A DNA stretch of 64,000 nt from RYN-133 sp963754285 (GTDB taxonomy: Bacteria; Actinomycetota; Actinomycetes; Mycobacteriales; Jatrophihabitantaceae): positions 682,001 to 746,000 of the forward strand of contig CAVWFN010000007.1 in NCBI GenBank assembly GCA_963754285.1, written 5' to 3'. A model generated the notes under the pieces. That model worked only from the letters and a program-made list of their open reading frames with translations, had not been told where the DNA came from and ran no database searches. How positions within the stretch are numbered: position 1 is the stretch's first letter; each line of letters opens with the position of its first letter. Positions 8,336 to 17,461 of the stretch are shown here, one piece after another. Position numbers and translations under genes: made by a program.

Positions 8336-9079
8336 ATGCGTCATCTGCGCGCGCTCGGCGCCTGCGCACTCACAGCGTGCGCGCTCCTGCTCGGCGGCGG
8401 GCAGTCGGGCGCCGCGCCGCTCGGCCCGGCACAGGGCGCGTTGTTCATCGGCGACTACCAGCACTCCGCCCACTTCTGTTCGGCAGCAGCAGTGCAGGGC
8501 GCAGGCCACGATCTCGTGGCGACCGCCGCACACTGCATCACCGGCAACGGGACGGCGCTCGAGTTCGTCCCCGGCTACCGCAAGGGTCATGCCCCGTACG
8601 GCGCGTGGCAGGTGGTAGCGGTCTACGTCGACAGCGCCTGGCAGAACTCGAAGGACCCGCATCACGACTTCGCCTTCCTGCGGGTCGCGCCGCTCAACGG
8701 GCACACGCTCGCGTCGCGAGTGCACGCCCTGCGTCTCGGGGTCGCACCACCGCGTCGAACGCGGCTCACGATGTCGGGCTACCTCGTCGGTACGAACGAC
8801 ACACCGCTGCACTGCATCCGGCGCACCTACCGCAGCAACGCACACCCGAACTACCCGGCGATCAACTGCCCGGGCTTCGGGGACGGGACGAGCGGCGGTC
8901 CCTGGCGCACCCATGCCGGCGTCCTCGTCGGCGTGACCGGCGGGTTGCATCAGGGTGGGTGCAGCGCGAACACGTCGTACTCGGCACCGTTCGGCACCGC
9001 GAGCACCCGACTGTGGCGCCGCGCGGAACAGGGCGGTAGCGGCGACGTCGTGCTGCCCGCCGGCTCGGACGGCTGTTAG
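8336..9079 (+). CDS. secreted trypsin-like serine protease
   Basis: 247 residues with an N-terminal signal peptide ending near Ala-Ala. The chymotrypsin-fold triad is visible: His in TAAHC, Asp in HHDFAFL, Ser in GDGTSGGPW. Several Cys suggest disulfides. It is probably exported and acts on envelope or extracellular proteins. ATG 8336 is preferred over GTG 8333 because it lies 6 nt after TAGCCT (8324-8329). It converges with the FAD/TPR fusion gene. Confidence 0.85.
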   Translation: MRHLRALGACALTACALLLGGGQSGAAPLGPAQGALFIGDYQHSAHFCSAAAVQGAGHDLVATAAHCITGNGTALEFVPGYRKGHAPYGAWQVVAVYVDSAWQNSKDPHHDFAFLRVAPLNGHTLASRVHALRLGVAPPRRTRLTMSGYLVGTNDTPLHCIRRTYRSNAHPNYPAINCPGFGDGTSGGPWRTHAGVLVGVTGGLHQGGCSANTSYSAPFGTASTRLWRRAEQGGSGDVVLPAGSDGC

Positions 9080-9111
9080 TCGGAGCCTCGCGCCGATTTC
9101 GTGGGGTTGGC

Positions 9112-11811
9112 TCAGTCGACCCGGACGCCGTCCGTCGTGATGAGCGCGGCCCGGCGTTGCGCGTCACGCGGTGACGTGCGCCGGTCGAGACGGGCCGCAA
9201 GCAGATCGGCGGCCAACTCGACCCGACCGGCCCGCGTCGCGCAGTGGATCAACGTGTCCTCGACGACCTCGCGTTGCGCTGCGCTGCCGCCGAGGCGATC
9301 GACGCCGGGCAGATCGAGCAGCGTGTCGGTCGCGCGTCCGGGGTCGTCGTGGACGAGATCGAGCAACGCGTCGGCGAGCGGAGCCACGGTGCCGGTGAAC
9401 ACCTCGTCCTCGCGCTCGGACGCGTGTCGCCGAAGCTCGACCAGACCCCGGCAGTCGCCCGCCGCGGCGAGCGCGACGGCGGCGTGCAGTGCGGCGAACG
9501 GCGTCGGCGGGTCGACCAACAGTGCGCGCGGAATCGTGTCGAGGACGCCGTCGAGCGCGACGGCGTCCCACGCCCCGACGGCATATCCGCGCCAGAGCAA
9601 GGACGCCGAGTCGACCAATGCGCGCATGCCCGAGACGGTCGGCGGCGCGAGTTGCACCGCGTAGCGTTTCGCCGCCGCCCGATCGTCGCCGAGGGCGAGT
9701 TCGTGCAGGGCCGCATGCCACGAGAAGTGCGCGCGATGCGATGCGTGTGCACCGCACGTCGAGATCCACCGGTCGAGCCAGGCCAGCCCGGCCGTGTGGT
9801 CGCCGGTCTCGTAGTGCACGTGCGCCTTGGCATGCACGGCATGCCCGGACGCGGGTTCGACCGCGAGCGCAGCCGTGGCCAGTTCGCCGGCCTCCTCGAA
9901 GCGGTTCTGCTCCTGTCGCACGAACGCGAGCAGCGAGCGGTACCACCAGTCGTCGCCGTAGCTCGGTTCAAGGCCTTCGACCAGCGCCCACGCCTCGGCG
10001 GGCACATCGGTCGCTCCGCCGAACGCGATGGTCGGGACGGCCAGGCTCACGGCAAGCGCGTCCTCGGGATAGGAGTGGATGTAGGCGATCAGCGCCGCCG
10101 CCGACTCCGGCCCAGGGTCGCTCGCCCGCGAAATTGCGACCTCGACGAAGCGCCGCTCACGTTCGTCGGCGCCCGACGCCGTGCGCTGCGCGGCGGCCAC
10201 CGCGGCTGCCACGTCGACATCGGCACCCCACTCGACGCCGAGCAGCGCCCGCACGGCGTGACCGAGCGCGAACGACGGGTCGGCGCGCACCGCGGCCGCG
10301 ACCAACTGGTCGGCACCTGACTGCACGCGCAGGATGCGGCCGACCGCCTCGACGTAGTGCGCGGCGGCCGCGGAATTCGCCGACAGCGGCAGGCCGTAGG
10401 GGTCGCGGGCACGCCGCACCAACTTCGGCGACGGCAACGCGGCGACAACGGACTGCGCGAGATCGGCAGCTTGCGATCTGATCTCGGGTATGGCGGTACT
10501 TTCCCACAGCTGACCGCGCCGAAGGGGTCCGATCGCCCAGATCGCGGCCGGCGTGGCGCCGTCGACCTCGAGGCGTCCGGCTGCATCGGTGGCGAAGCCG
10601 AGGTCGAGCGCGCCGGGCCGTGCCAGGCCTGCCTCGAGCAGGTTCATGACGAGCGGGTCGGCGTTCCTGCGCACCGAAGCGTCGGCGCCGGTGCAGTTCA
10701 CAACAGCGTCGACGTGCACGATTGCGCCGTCGCCGAGGGTGACCTCGACGCCCGCATCGGTCTCTACCGCGGCGACGATCCCGCCGCGATGGGTGGCCAG
10801 CGCACCCTCGGCGCGGCGCTGCTCGAGCCACGTGTGGATCTCCGGGTCGATGCGATGGCGGGCGCGGTCCCAACGGCGCGCGCCGGTACGCAGGAACGCC
10901 GCCCGTCCGGTGTCGTCGAGTCGTTGCCACAGTTCGGACGTGACGGGGCGCAGCCCGTCGATCGCGGCGCGCCAGTCACCGCTCGCGCGGATGTGGTCGA
11001 ACACCAGTCGCCGCGCGCGCCCGAGCGAGAGCGGACCCGCGGGCAGCGCGCCGATCGGCGCGGGCGTGGTCTGCTGCTCGGCATGCGGAAGGGGCAGCAG
11101 TCCGTGCCGCGAGGTCACATGCACGCCCACGCCGGCACGTCCCCATCGCATGGCCATGTCGGCCATGGTCAGGCCGGCACCGACGAGCAGAACCTGTCCG
11201 CCGTCCGGCACGATCGGCTCGCGATCATCGGCCCAGGGATCGGCGACGAAGCGCGATGAGCGACGTAATGCGGCGGGCGCCCACGATGTGGACGGCGCGT
11301 CGTGTCCCGTGGCGAGCACCGCGGCGTCGATGGGTCGGCTCGTGCCGTCGTCGAGGGTCACCCGCAGCCTGCGACCGTGGCGGCGCAGGTCGGTCGCGCG
11401 GGCACGCACATGGGTCAGCCGCACGCCCGTCGCCGCCTGCACGGAATCGTCGAGCACGTGCGCCAGGTAGCGGCGGTAGTCCCTGCGCGCGACGAATCCG
11501 TCGTCCGGGAAGTCCGCCGAGACGTGGCAACGTACCCACCGCAGGAAGTGGTCCGGGTCGTCCGGCCACGCGGTCATGCTCTTGGCCGCGACGTTGAGCC
11601 GGTGCTGCGGGTCGGTGGTCGAGTACGCGACACCTTCGCCTATCGGGCCGGGCTCGATCAGCAGCACCTGCAGCCGGGTTCCGCGCAGTTGCGCCGCCCG
11701 CGACAGGTGGGCGGCGGCGAGCGTGCCACTGGCTCCCCCGCCGATGACCGCGACCGTGGTCGGCGTGATCACGGCCGAAGCGCTCGGCGTGGGCGAACAT
11801 CGACCCGGCAT
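9112..11811 (-). CDS. FAD/NAD(P)-binding oxidoreductase fused to a TTC38-like tetratricopeptide domain
   Basis: 899 residues in a single frame. The N-terminal half (about 15-465) is a FAD/NAD(P)-binding protein of the HI0933/NAD_binding_9 type. It has a GGGASG dinucleotide motif (AVIGGGASGTLAAAHLSR), a second Rossmann motif (LLVGAGLTMADMAM) and an ATG-type strand (AAVLATGHD). From about residue 468 (DPYGLPLSANSAAAAHYVEA) to the end it matches the TTC38 family of helical repeats, which normally stands alone at about 430 residues. A clear RBS (AAAGGAG) and an AT-rich palindrome lie just upstream. The reaction is unknown; the repeat half may hold a partner or substrate. Confidence 0.8.
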   Translation of the reverse strand: MPGRCSPTPSASAVITPTTVAVIGGGASGTLAAAHLSRAAQLRGTRLQVLLIEPGPIGEGVAYSTTDPQHRLNVAAKSMTAWPDDPDHFLRWVRCHVSADFPDDGFVARRDYRRYLAHVLDDSVQAATGVRLTHVRARATDLRRHGRRLRVTLDDGTSRPIDAAVLATGHDAPSTSWAPAALRRSSRFVADPWADDREPIVPDGGQVLLVGAGLTMADMAMRWGRAGVGVHVTSRHGLLPLPHAEQQTTPAPIGALPAGPLSLGRARRLVFDHIRASGDWRAAIDGLRPVTSELWQRLDDTGRAAFLRTGARRWDRARHRIDPEIHTWLEQRRAEGALATHRGGIVAAVETDAGVEVTLGDGAIVHVDAVVNCTGADASVRRNADPLVMNLLEAGLARPGALDLGFATDAAGRLEVDGATPAAIWAIGPLRRGQLWESTAIPEIRSQAADLAQSVVAALPSPKLVRRARDPYGLPLSANSAAAAHYVEAVGRILRVQSGADQLVAAAVRADPSFALGHAVRALLGVEWGADVDVAAAVAAAQRTASGADERERRFVEVAISRASDPGPESAAALIAYIHSYPEDALAVSLAVPTIAFGGATDVPAEAWALVEGLEPSYGDDWWYRSLLAFVRQEQNRFEEAGELATAALAVEPASGHAVHAKAHVHYETGDHTAGLAWLDRWISTCGAHASHRAHFSWHAALHELALGDDRAAAKRYAVQLAPPTVSGMRALVDSASLLWRGYAVGAWDAVALDGVLDTIPRALLVDPPTPFAALHAAVALAAAGDCRGLVELRRHASEREDEVFTGTVAPLADALLDLVHDDPGRATDTLLDLPGVDRLGGSAAQREVVEDTLIHCATRAGRVELAADLLAARLDRRTSPRDAQRRAALITTDGVRVD

Positions 11812-11822
11812 GCACGTCTCCT

Positions 11823-11845
11823 TTGTCTATGTAATAAATAGACAA
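11823..11845. promoter_or_regulatory. AT-rich operator-like palindrome upstream of the FAD/TPR gene
   Basis: TTGTCTAT (11823-11830) and ATAGACAA (11838-11845) are perfect 8-bp inverted repeats around GTAATAA. In this GC-rich DNA the element is conspicuous. It lies immediately upstream of the Shine-Dalgarno of the FAD/TPR gene, where a bound MarR/PadR/TetR-type dimer would block transcription. The regulator is not identified. Confidence 0.6.
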
Positions 11846-11930
11846 TATCAGTAATCGCGCGTGGAGTCCTGACAATCTCCTGACATTCGCGTGACCGGTG
11901 CGCCGCCTCGCGGCGGCTACGGTGAGCCGC

Positions 11931-12638
11931 GTGGACCGTGCCGACGCCCCCGCGCGCGGTCTGATCCTCGTTGCCGAGGACGAAACATCGATCGCCGAGG
12001 TGATCCGGCTCAACCTTGCGAAAGCCGGGTACGGCGTGCACGTCGAGCCGACCGGCGACGGCGCGCTGGCGGCGATCCGGGCGCACCGGCCGGCTGCGAT
12101 CGTGCTCGACGTGGGGCTGCCGGGCATGGACGGCATCGATGTCTGCCGCACCTTGCGCACGAACGGCGACTGGACGCCGGTGCTGTTCGTCACCGCGCGC
12201 GACGACGAGGTGGATCGCATCGTGGGCCTCGAGCTCGGCGCGGATGACTACATCACCAAGCCGTTCTCGCCGCGCGAACTCGTCGCCCGGGTGACCTCCG
12301 TCCTGCGGCGAACGCGGGGCGCGCCCGAGAGCGTTGCGCCGATGACCATCGGCGAACTGTCCGTCGACCTGACCGAGCACCGCTGCTACGTCGGCGCGGA
12401 CGAGATCACGCTGACCGCGACCGAGTTCGATCTGCTCGCGTTCCTCATGCGCCGGCCCGGCCGCGTGTTCGCCCGCGAGGAGCTGCTCAGCGAGGTCTGG
12501 GGTTACAGCACTCCGGCCGGCACCCGCACGGTCGACGTCCACATCGCGCAACTGCGCGGCAAGCTCGGTGCCGCCGGGCCGATCCGCACCGTGCGCGGTG
12601 TCGGTTACTCGGTCGACGCCCGCGCCGACCGGCGATGA
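11931..12638 (+). CDS. OmpR/PhoB-family response regulator
   Basis: About 235 residues from GTG 11931 (GTG 11922 or a start at 11898 are alternatives). The receiver domain has the acidic pair in VAEDE, phospho-acceptor Asp in IVLDVGLPGMDG, Thr in FVTAR and Lys in YITKPFSPREL. The C-terminal winged helix has TEFDLLAFL, VWGY, RTVDVHIAQLRGKL and IRTVRGVGYSV. It overlaps the histidine kinase gene by ATGA, so the two form a coupled two-component system. The stimulus is not evident; the divergent FAD/TPR gene is a candidate target. Confidence 0.92.
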   Translation: MDRADAPARGLILVAEDETSIAEVIRLNLAKAGYGVHVEPTGDGALAAIRAHRPAAIVLDVGLPGMDGIDVCRTLRTNGDWTPVLFVTARDDEVDRIVGLELGADDYITKPFSPRELVARVTSVLRRTRGAPESVAPMTIGELSVDLTEHRCYVGADEITLTATEFDLLAFLMRRPGRVFAREELLSEVWGYSTPAGTRTVDVHIAQLRGKLGAAGPIRTVRGVGYSVDARADRR

Positions 12639-14005
12639 CCCAGGCACCGGCGCCGCAGAAGCGGCGGAGCTCGCTCTGGGTCCGCATCGCGCTGCTCGGA
12701 GTCGCGAGCGCGCTCGTGACCGGCGCGGTAGCCGGACTGCTCGCGATCAACCTGATCCGCTCCGCCGACGACCGCAACGCGCGCCGCGAACTGAGCAATC
12801 TCGCCGTCGCCGCGCAGAGCGACCTCACTGCCGGGCGGCCGCACCCGCTCAAACGTCGTGTGCTGCGCGCGCTGCGCATTCACGTCGGCGTGCTCACCAC
12901 GTCAGGCGCCCTGGTGCAGGCCGATCCGCTGGTCCGGCTGACGCTCACCGCTGCCGATCGCGCTCAACTCGCCGCCGGACGCACCGTGTCCGCGAGCCGC
13001 GACGTGCGCGGGCGACACGTCTATCTCGAGGCCCGTCCGGACGCCGCGGGCGCGATCGTCCTTGTCGAGGCACGGTCGGACGCGACGGCCGGCGGCGAGG
13101 CGGCGTTGCGGCGCACCCTGCTCGCGATCCTGCTCGGTGTCGGGGCATCGGCGCTGCTCGCCGTGTTGCTCGCGCGCTGGCTCGCCCGTCCGCTGCGACG
13201 TACGGCCGAAGCTGCGAGAGCACTCGCCGCCGGGCGGCGCGACGTCGTCGTCGCACCGGACGGCCCCGCCGAAGTTGCCGAGGTCGCGACGGCCGTCAAC
13301 TCGCTCTCGGCAGCGTTGGCGCATTCCGAGTCGCGCCAGCGCGAGTTCCTGCTCTCGGTGAGCCACGACCTGCGCACCCCGCTGACGGCGATCGTCGGAT
13401 ACGGCGAGTCGCTGGCCGGGTCGGTCGTTCCGCCCGAGCGCACCGCCGAGGTCGGCCAGGTGGTGCTGGCCGAGGCGCGGCGCCTCGAGCGCCTCGTTGG
13501 CGATCTGCTCGACCTCGCCCGGCTCGACGCGACCGATGTGGCTCTCGAACTCGGCCCGGTCGATCTGGTCGCGCTGGCCCGCGCCGCCGCGACCGTGTGG
13601 TCGGCGCGCTGCGCCCAGGTCGGCGTCGAGTTCCGGCTCGAGGCCGCGCCGGCCCTGGCATGGGCTGATGCCGCCCGGCTGCGCCAGGTGCTCGACGGGC
13701 TGATGGAGAACGCCCTGCGGGTCACACCGGCCGGGGCACCGATCGTGCTCGCCGTCGGCGTCGAACGAGACGGTCGGGCCCGCGCCGAGGTGCGCGACGG
13801 CGGTCCCGGTCTGCGTCCGGATGACCTTCCGGTCGCGTTCGAGCGCGGCGAGCTGTACCGCCGCTACCGAGGCGTTCGGCAGGTCGGGACGGGTCTCGGC
13901 CTCGCGATCGTGCATCGCCTGGTGCAGCGGCAGGGCGGGACGGTCGAAGCGGGTCACTCGCCCGAAGGCGGTGCCCGCTTCACCGTGCGGCTTCCGCCGG
14001 CCTAG
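12635..14005 (+). CDS. membrane sensor histidine kinase
   Basis: 456 residues. Two transmembrane helices (about 15-40 and 163-183) flank a short extracytoplasmic sensor region, followed by HAMP, the HisKA box SHDLRTPLTAIVGY (phosphorylated His), and HATPase_c motifs (N box MENALRVTP, G1 DGGPGLR, G2 GTGLGLAIVHRL). It should phosphorylate the response regulator encoded upstream, with which it shares a 4-nt overlap. Its stop is only 2 nt from that of the convergent secreted-protein gene. Confidence 0.93.
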   Translation: MTQAPAPQKRRSSLWVRIALLGVASALVTGAVAGLLAINLIRSADDRNARRELSNLAVAAQSDLTAGRPHPLKRRVLRALRIHVGVLTTSGALVQADPLVRLTLTAADRAQLAAGRTVSASRDVRGRHVYLEARPDAAGAIVLVEARSDATAGGEAALRRTLLAILLGVGASALLAVLLARWLARPLRRTAEAARALAAGRRDVVVAPDGPAEVAEVATAVNSLSAALAHSESRQREFLLSVSHDLRTPLTAIVGYGESLAGSVVPPERTAEVGQVVLAEARRLERLVGDLLDLARLDATDVALELGPVDLVALARAAATVWSARCAQVGVEFRLEAAPALAWADAARLRQVLDGLMENALRVTPAGAPIVLAVGVERDGRARAEVRDGGPGLRPDDLPVAFERGELYRRYRGVRQVGTGLGLAIVHRLVQRQGGTVEAGHSPEGGARFTVRLPPA

Positions 14006-14007
14006 GA

Positions 14008-14493
14008 CTACTTCTTACGCAGCCCGTCGATCACCACGCGCGCCACCGGCGGAGCACTCGAGTGCTCCGGTCCCTTGCCCAGCACCGCGACCTGGTCGCC
14101 CTGCTTCACATCCGAGACCGATCCCGACGTCGCGCCGTGTTGGCCGGGCGTGCGCTCGCGCACCTTCGTGGTCGGCCCGAGCGTGAACGTCTCGGTGTAC
14201 CCGTCCACCGCTTTGACCGTGATCGAGGTCGCCGAGATGGCGGTCACCGCCCCGCGGACGCCGGAGTGGGTGATGTAGCCGTCAGGGCCTTTGGTCGTCA
14301 CCTCGCCGTGCAGCACGTGACGCAAGATCGCGTGCAGCTCGTGGCGGCGGTTGTGATGTGAACCGGAATGGCCGCTCGCGTGGCCTGTCCCGGAGGTCGA
14401 CGACGGATCCGATCCGCTGGTGGCAAGCGCTGCAGTGGCGACGCCGACGATGGCGACGGCTGTCCCGGCAACGGCGAAGATCTTGCGGTACAT
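14008..14493 (-). CDS. secreted DUF5666-like small beta-strand protein
   Basis: 161 residues. A signal peptide (residues 1 to about 29, AVAIVGVATAALATS) is followed by a Ser/Gly/His-rich linker and a domain with the pattern VRGAVTAISATSITVKAVDG...FTLGPTTKV...GDQVAVLGKG. This pattern is typical of DUF5666/OB-like secreted proteins. Function unknown. The ATG follows a good GAGGAG site at 6-7 nt; the longer frame upstream is antisense to the next promoter. Confidence 0.75.
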   Translation of the reverse strand: MYRKIFAVAGTAVAIVGVATAALATSGSDPSSTSGTGHASGHSGSHHNRRHELHAILRHVLHGEVTTKGPDGYITHSGVRGAVTAISATSITVKAVDGYTETFTLGPTTKVRERTPGQHGATSGSVSDVKQGDQVAVLGKGPEHSSAPPVARVVIDGLRKK

Positions 14494-14644
14494 CGTGCTC
14501 CTCGATCGTGGTGGCTGACCCTGTGAGCGTGCCGCGCGCAGATGAGCGCTTCGCCTCGGAAATGTCAGGATCGTGCAAAACCGTCGTGAGGCCGGCAGGG
14601 CAGGTGCGGCATACTGACCGGCACCCGGGGGGCCACGAACTCGC

Positions 14645-16246
14645 ATGAACGACTTGGCGGAGAAGGCGCTGGACGGCCTGATCGCCGCCCGGCGTGAGGT
14701 CGCCGCCCGTCCCGTCCCTGTGCTGGCCGCCTTCGGTTTCGTCTTCGCGTCGGCGATCGTCGTCACCGGCGCGCGCGTGGGTGCAGCGCCCGCAGTGGTG
14801 CCGATCAACCGGTGGCTGAGGCTGCTGCCCGAGGCCGGCTATCGCATCACCGGCACCGCCATGGGCCTGGTGATGCTCGCCGCCATCGTCGGGCTGCTCG
14901 CGACCTGGGTCGTGACGTTCGTGGTCGCCGTCCGGACGAGGGTCGCCGACCGAGCACTGTGGACGCTCGCCGCCGTGTGGGCCGTCCCGTTCGTCGTCGG
15001 GCCGCCGTTGCTGAGCACCGACGTGTTCACCTACGTGGCGCGTGGTCTGATCTCACGCGCCGGCGGCAGTCCGTACTCGCGGGCACCCCTGGACCTCGGC
15101 GAGCTGCGCATCGTCGATGCGATCGATCCGGCCTGGCGCGGCGCACAGAGCAGCGACGGTCCGCTGAGCACGCTGCTCGGGCATCTGGTGGTCGCGTTGT
15201 GCGGCGGTGCGATCGTCCCCGCGCTGCTGGTGTTCCGGTTCATAGCCCTCGCGAGCGTCCTGGTGATCGGACGGTGCGCGCACGAGCTGTCGGCCGGGCA
15301 TCGCCCGCAATCCGCCCTGTGTCTGACGATTCTGAACCCGGCGATGCTGCTGTTCGTTGTGTCGGCGGGACAACTGGTCGGTCTGCTGTCGGCGCTGCTG
15401 CTGGTCATGCTGGTCGCCGTGCGACGCCGGCGATGGCCGAGCGCGGCGTTCGCGGTCGCCCTGGCAGCGGCGCTGCAGCCCGTGGCGTTGGTGGCAGTGC
15501 CCGTCTTGATCGCCTATCACGTGTTCGGCCAACCGCGCCGCGAGATGTGGCGACGTGGGCTGCGTGATCTCGCTTTGATCGCAGCACTGCTCGCCGTGTG
15601 CACGCTCGCTGTCCCGCGCGGACTGCACTGGGTGCGGAACTTCGGCGACGCGTTCCACCAGCACCTCGTCTACACACCGGCGACGGCGCTCGGCAATCTC
15701 ATAGGGCTCGTCGTTCCCGCCGCCTACGACGACGTGCAGACGGGTGCTCGGATCGCGACCGCAGCGGCGGGCGCGATCGCCGTCATTGCCCTCGTGGTCA
15801 CGGTGCGCTCGCGTCCGATCGAGCAGACCCTCGGTTTCGCAATGCTCGCGACCGCGTTCGCTGCCCCCGTGCTCTACCCGCAGTTCGTGTTGTGGTCGGT
15901 GGTCTGCCTCGCCGCATGCACCGACCTGGCGCGGCGCTGGCTGGTCTACGGGCTTGTCGCGCTGTCGTGCGCCGCCTGCGTCGCGACGCCGGACGGCCTC
16001 GGCGGGCGCGGCGGACAGGTTGCTTCGCTCACCGGCATAGGCGCGATCGCGCTTGTCCTGGCCGGCGCTCTATGGACGTTGCGCCGAAGTCCGCGGACGA
16101 CTGATGATGCGGGCTCCCCGCGCCGGGATCGTCGTAACATTGCGCGCTCGTGGCCATTCCTCGCGGCCCACCGGCGTGATGTCGACGCGTCGCATGACGA
16201 CCTTCAGCACAGCCTTCGCCTCCACCATCGCCAGGGCGGCGCCTAG
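14645..16246 (+). CDS. polytopic membrane glycosyltransferase, MptB-like (polyprenol-phosphomannose dependent)
   Basis: 533 residues with about a dozen hydrophobic helices. GT-C features fit the actinobacterial alpha-1,6-mannosyltransferase group that uses polyprenyl-phosphate mannose: an early loop with Asp (LLSTDVFTYVARG) followed by GGSPYSRAP. These enzymes build lipomannan or related envelope mannans on the periplasmic side. The last 55 residues, after the final helix and ALWTLRRSP, are hydrophilic and read antisense through the end of the P450 gene, so they are probably a read-through tail rather than a domain. Substrate is inferred. Confidence 0.75.
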   Translation: MNDLAEKALDGLIAARREVAARPVPVLAAFGFVFASAIVVTGARVGAAPAVVPINRWLRLLPEAGYRITGTAMGLVMLAAIVGLLATWVVTFVVAVRTRVADRALWTLAAVWAVPFVVGPPLLSTDVFTYVARGLISRAGGSPYSRAPLDLGELRIVDAIDPAWRGAQSSDGPLSTLLGHLVVALCGGAIVPALLVFRFIALASVLVIGRCAHELSAGHRPQSALCLTILNPAMLLFVVSAGQLVGLLSALLLVMLVAVRRRRWPSAAFAVALAAALQPVALVAVPVLIAYHVFGQPRREMWRRGLRDLALIAALLAVCTLAVPRGLHWVRNFGDAFHQHLVYTPATALGNLIGLVVPAAYDDVQTGARIATAAAGAIAVIALVVTVRSRPIEQTLGFAMLATAFAAPVLYPQFVLWSVVCLAACTDLARRWLVYGLVALSCAACVATPDGLGGRGGQVASLTGIGAIALVLAGALWTLRRSPRTTDDAGSPRRDRRNIARSWPFLAAHRRDVDASHDDLQHSLRLHHRQGGA

Positions 16247-17410
16247 GCAGCGTCGGATGCCACCGCCGAACGGGATCCACGTCGCCGGTGGCGGATTGCC
16301 CTCGAGGAACCGCTCGGGGCGGAACTCGTCCGGTGACGGGAACACCGACGAGCGGCGCTGCACGAGTTCGATGGACGGGAAGACCACGACACCGGCGGGC
16401 AGGTCGTAACCGGCGACCCGTGCCGGTTTGTTCAACCGCCGGGCCACCTCGCCGATCACCGGCCGCAGTCGCATGGATTCCTTGATGACGGCTTCCAGGT
16501 AGTCGTCGTCATCGGCGTCCGCGGCGCGCTGCACCTTCGCCAGCAGTTCCGGACGGCGGGCCAGATCGTGGAAGGTCCACGCGAGAGTCGATGCGGTGGT
16601 CTCGTGTCCGGCGAGCAGCAGCGTGACGAGGTGATCGCGCAGTTCTTCATCGGACAGGCTCGGATCGGCGAACAGCAACTTCGACAACACGTCGGTGCGC
16701 CCGGCCAGGTCGGTGACGTTCCGGCGCTCGGTGATCTCGCGGTACAGCAACGCGTCGGTCTTCTGCTTGACGTCGTTGAACCGCTTCCAGGGGCCGATGT
16801 TGTCCAGTCCCGGGTAGAGCCAGCCCAGGAAGATGACCGGCCCGATGCGCACGAGACGTTTGAGCAGTGGCCGCATCTCGGCCAACCGGGTCTCATCGGT
16901 GACACCGAAGACGATGCGCAGGATCACCTCGAGGCTGATGTCGTTCATGTGCTGGTGCACACCGAAGGTCTCGCCGACCGGCCACGACGCGACCGTGTTC
17001 TCGGCGAGCTCTTCGACGACCGTTCCCCACCGCGCGATCGCCTCGCCGTGGAAGGCCGACATCACGCGCTTGCGTGCCGCGAGGTGCTTGGCCTCGTCGA
17101 GCAACAGGACGCTGTGCTCGCCCATGATCGGGCCGAGGATCGCGTTGCCCTCGCCCGCGTGGAACACGTCGGACGGACCGGAGAACACCTCGCGGATGTG
17201 GTCCGGCCGGCTCAGCACGACCGCGCGACCGGCCGGTGCGACGTGGATCGCGAACACGTCGCCGTACTTGCGCTGCCAGCGTGGCGCGAAGATCTTGCGT
17301 GCGCCCATGAACATCAGCGTCTGCGCGAAAGCCGGCCAGCGTGGGCCGTCGGGCAGGTGCAGCGTGGCGGGCAGGTCGCGTCGGGTCACGAAGCGTTCGG
17401 TGACTGCCAT
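16070..17410 (-). CDS. cytochrome P450 monooxygenase
   Basis: 446 residues with all hallmarks: I-helix LLLAGHETTASTLAW, K-helix ExxR in ESMRLRP, and heme-binding FGGGIRRCLGAALA with axial Cys388. No membrane anchor, so a soluble bacterial class I enzyme needing ferredoxin partners, none of which is encoded nearby. Substrate unknown. A TetR gene starts 51 nt away in the opposite direction, with two palindromes between them, so expression is likely repressed until a ligand appears. Its 3' end overlaps the mannosyltransferase gene by 177 bp, right up to the heme Cys codon. Confidence 0.95.
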   Translation of the reverse strand: MAVTERFVTRRDLPATLHLPDGPRWPAFAQTLMFMGARKIFAPRWQRKYGDVFAIHVAPAGRAVVLSRPDHIREVFSGPSDVFHAGEGNAILGPIMGEHSVLLLDEAKHLAARKRVMSAFHGEAIARWGTVVEELAENTVASWPVGETFGVHQHMNDISLEVILRIVFGVTDETRLAEMRPLLKRLVRIGPVIFLGWLYPGLDNIGPWKRFNDVKQKTDALLYREITERRNVTDLAGRTDVLSKLLFADPSLSDEELRDHLVTLLLAGHETTASTLAWTFHDLARRPELLAKVQRAADADDDDYLEAVIKESMRLRPVIGEVARRLNKPARVAGYDLPAGVVVFPSIELVQRRSSVFPSPDEFRPERFLEGNPPPATWIPFGGGIRRCLGAALAMVEAKAVLKVVMRRVDITPVGREEWPRARNVTTIPARGARIISRPRTSAQRP

Positions 17411-17419
17411 GCCTCGATT

Positions 17420-17453
17420 TATACATACGTATAGGACGTTCGTCTAGCTAGAC
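17420..17453. promoter_or_regulatory. two palindromes between divergent P450 and tetR genes
   Basis: TATACATACGTATA (17420-17433) is a near-palindrome with a perfect ATACGTAT core. GTCTAGCTAGAC (17442-17453) is a perfect 12-bp palindrome that overlaps the TAGACT -10 candidate of the tetR gene. Together they are good operators for the adjacent TetR protein, controlling both directions. Confidence 0.6.
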
Positions 17454-17461
17454 TTGTGAAC

